Shown: one piece after another, positions 62,828-64,000 of the stretch
How positions within the stretch are numbered: the stretch's first letter is position 1
How the letters are laid out: each line of letters starts with the position of its first letter
Origin: Salinispira pacifica
GTDB taxonomy: Bacteria > Spirochaetota > Spirochaetia > DSM-27196 > Salinispiraceae
Direction of reading: 5' to 3'
Assembly: GCF_000507245.1 (NCBI RefSeq)
Contig: NC_023035.1
Location: 1,651,501-1,715,500 of the forward strand
Length of the DNA: 64,000 bases
The notes under the pieces: model-generated
Told to the model about the DNA's origin: nothing
Seen by the model: only the letters and a program-made list of their open reading frames with translations
Database searches by the model: none
Program-made: the position numbers and the translations under genes

Positions 62828-64000
62828 CTATTTTTCCGGGACCAGTTCCGGATACAGCTCGCCGAGCAGGTAGAATGAACCGCATGCCGCACCCCAGCTA
62901 TTCATGCTGCAGGCCATACGAAGCGCATGGGAGGGACTTTCCGCCACCCTGATCTCCGCCTTTTCAGCACCGGGAAGCCGTTCCGCAATTGCCGCAAGCT
63001 CCCGGGGATCACTGGGCTTGAAGCTTCCGGTTCCGCAGAAGATGATCCGGCTGAAATATTTCAGAACAATCTCCAGCATCTTTCTGCGATCCTTATCTTC
63101 AAGAGCGGCGAAGATGCAGTATCCTGCTGTTTGCCCATCTGTTTTCAACTCCGGGTCTGCCTGCAGAGCCGTGAAAAAACGTTCCAGGGAATCCGGGGTG
63201 TGGGCGGCATCCAGAATTACGGGACTTCCGCAGCCGGGCAGGTTCCGGGCTTCATATCTGCCGGGAAGTCTGGTCCGGGAAAAGATACCGGATGCTGAAT
63301 GCATCAGGAAATCTTCAGGCTCCGGGTACCCGGTTAAATTATGATCCCGAATACCGGGGATTTCAATAAAGAGTTTTGTGGCAAGGCGGAAATTTTCTTT
63401 AAGATAATCCACACTGCCGCTATCGTCCTGGATGGTGAACAACGGCGATCCCCTCTCTGCAGCCCTGCGGCGGATAACCTCCCCGGCCCCGGGTTTCTGC
63501 CGGCCGGAGATTACCGGTATGCCGGGTTTGATAATTCCCGCTTTTTCACCGGCGATTTTCTCAAGGGTGTCGCCCAGATATTTGGCGTGTTCCATTTCAA
63601 TGGGTGTGATGCCGCATATTACCGGCTGAATCACATTGGTGGAATCCAGCCGTCCGCCCATGCCGACCTCGATAACTGCATGGCGGAGTCCTGCCTCCTG
63701 GAATACCAGAAAGGAGAGGAGGGTGAGCAATTCAAACGTGCTGGGATGTTCGGCGTCCCCGGGCAGCCCGTCTATGTATTTCTTTATCCGATTGAGATTC
63801 CTGCCGTATATTTCATCCCGGAAAAACCCCTGGCGGATATCTGTCATTCCGGGCACTGCAGAGCGGATCCGTTCCCGATAATCATAGACATGGGGAGATC
63901 CGTATATTCCAACCCTTTCATTCAGGTAATCGCTGAGCAAAGCAGCCGTGTATGCGGAAGTGGAACCCTTTCCTTTTGAGCCGGCAATGTGTATGAATTT
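62828..64000 (-). CDS. folC: Folylpolyglutamate/dihydrofolate synthase, 5'-truncated by the window edge
   Basis: About 390 residues are visible, and the frame is open to the last base. The P-loop AGSKGKGSTSAY is at the truncated N-terminal end, followed by SPHVYDYRERIR, GMGGRLDSTNV, GITPIEMEHAKYLGDTLEKI and AGEKAGIIK, then the C-terminal domain with VILDAAHTPDS. It adds glutamate to folates and may also make dihydrofolate. First visible gene of the five-gene minus-strand operon. Confidence 0.93.
   Translation of the reverse strand, partial: KFIHIAGSKGKGSTSAYTAALLSDYLNERVGIYGSPHVYDYRERIRSAVPGMTDIRQGFFRDEIYGRNLNRIKKYIDGLPGDAEHPSTFELLTLLSFLVFQEAGLRHAVIEVGMGGRLDSTNVIQPVICGITPIEMEHAKYLGDTLEKIAGEKAGIIKPGIPVISGRQKPGAGEVIRRRAAERGSPLFTIQDDSGSVDYLKENFRLATKLFIEIPGIRDHNLTGYPEPEDFLMHSASGIFSRTRLPGRYEARNLPGCGSPVILDAAHTPDSLERFFTALQADPELKTDGQTAGYCIFAALEDKDRRKMLEIVLKYFSRIIFCGTGSFKPSDPRELAAIAERLPGAEKAEIRVAESPSHALRMACSMNSWGAACGSFYLLGELYPELVPEK

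Overview
The window looks like part of a spirochaete chromosome (Spirochaetaceae, Spirochaeta/Salinispira-like), moderately GC-rich and gene-dense. The assignment is inferred from gene content: CheX with CheY, two chemoreceptors, HflK/HflC, FemAB next to metG, and a MurE whose substrate motif departs from the usual diaminopimelate type. No rRNA, tRNA, CRISPR array or transposase was seen. Both ends cut genes: an alpha/beta hydrolase on the left and folC on the right.

Region 1 (1-8.3 kb) is the most unusual. A chemoreceptor with a membrane-embedded sensor region is translationally coupled to an AfsA-type hotdog protein (the butyrolactone-signal synthase family). A 43-codon ORF and a short-chain dehydrogenase follow. 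Nearby lie a six-helix membrane protein and a LuxR-type DNA-binding protein, split by one frameshift at a T7 tract and probably one receptor-regulator. Four copies of a 16-bp palindrome (TRRCYAAAATTRGYYA) sit upstream of four transcription units here. I propose a small-molecule signalling and chemotaxis island.

Region 2 (8.3-16.5 kb) holds a cation-efflux transporter, HrpB helicase, a PpiC lipoprotein, an ankyrin lipoprotein, an S66 peptidase and a BON protein. Region 3 (16.5-22.8 kb) is a second sensory island. A near-consensus sigma-54 promoter precedes cheY, cheX and a 942-residue ammonium transporter fused to PAS, HPt and CheA-type ATPase domains; a Cache-type chemoreceptor converges on it.

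Region 4 (22.9-35.5 kb) is largely housekeeping: Na/phosphate symporter, MFS transporter, frameshifted Lhr helicase, a small membrane protein, and a compact operon of an unknown protein, CsaA-like, TatD, TcdA and a HAD phosphatase. Region 5 (35.4-46.2 kb) has murE-ddl-membrane pseudopeptidase-dinB as one operon, an orphan adenine methyltransferase and hflK-hflC. Region 6 (46.4-64 kb) has a dienelactone hydrolase, metG (apparently near-leaderless) coupled to a frameshifted femAB gene, an adenosine deaminase, a beta-propeller protein, murD, a FecR protein facing a pseudokinase, and the operon folC-macro-NFACT-Memo-pseudokinase.

Three genes are broken by what looks like one missing base in a short homopolymer, so sequencing error must be weighed against true mutation. 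Convergent neighbours overlap at their 3' ends five times.
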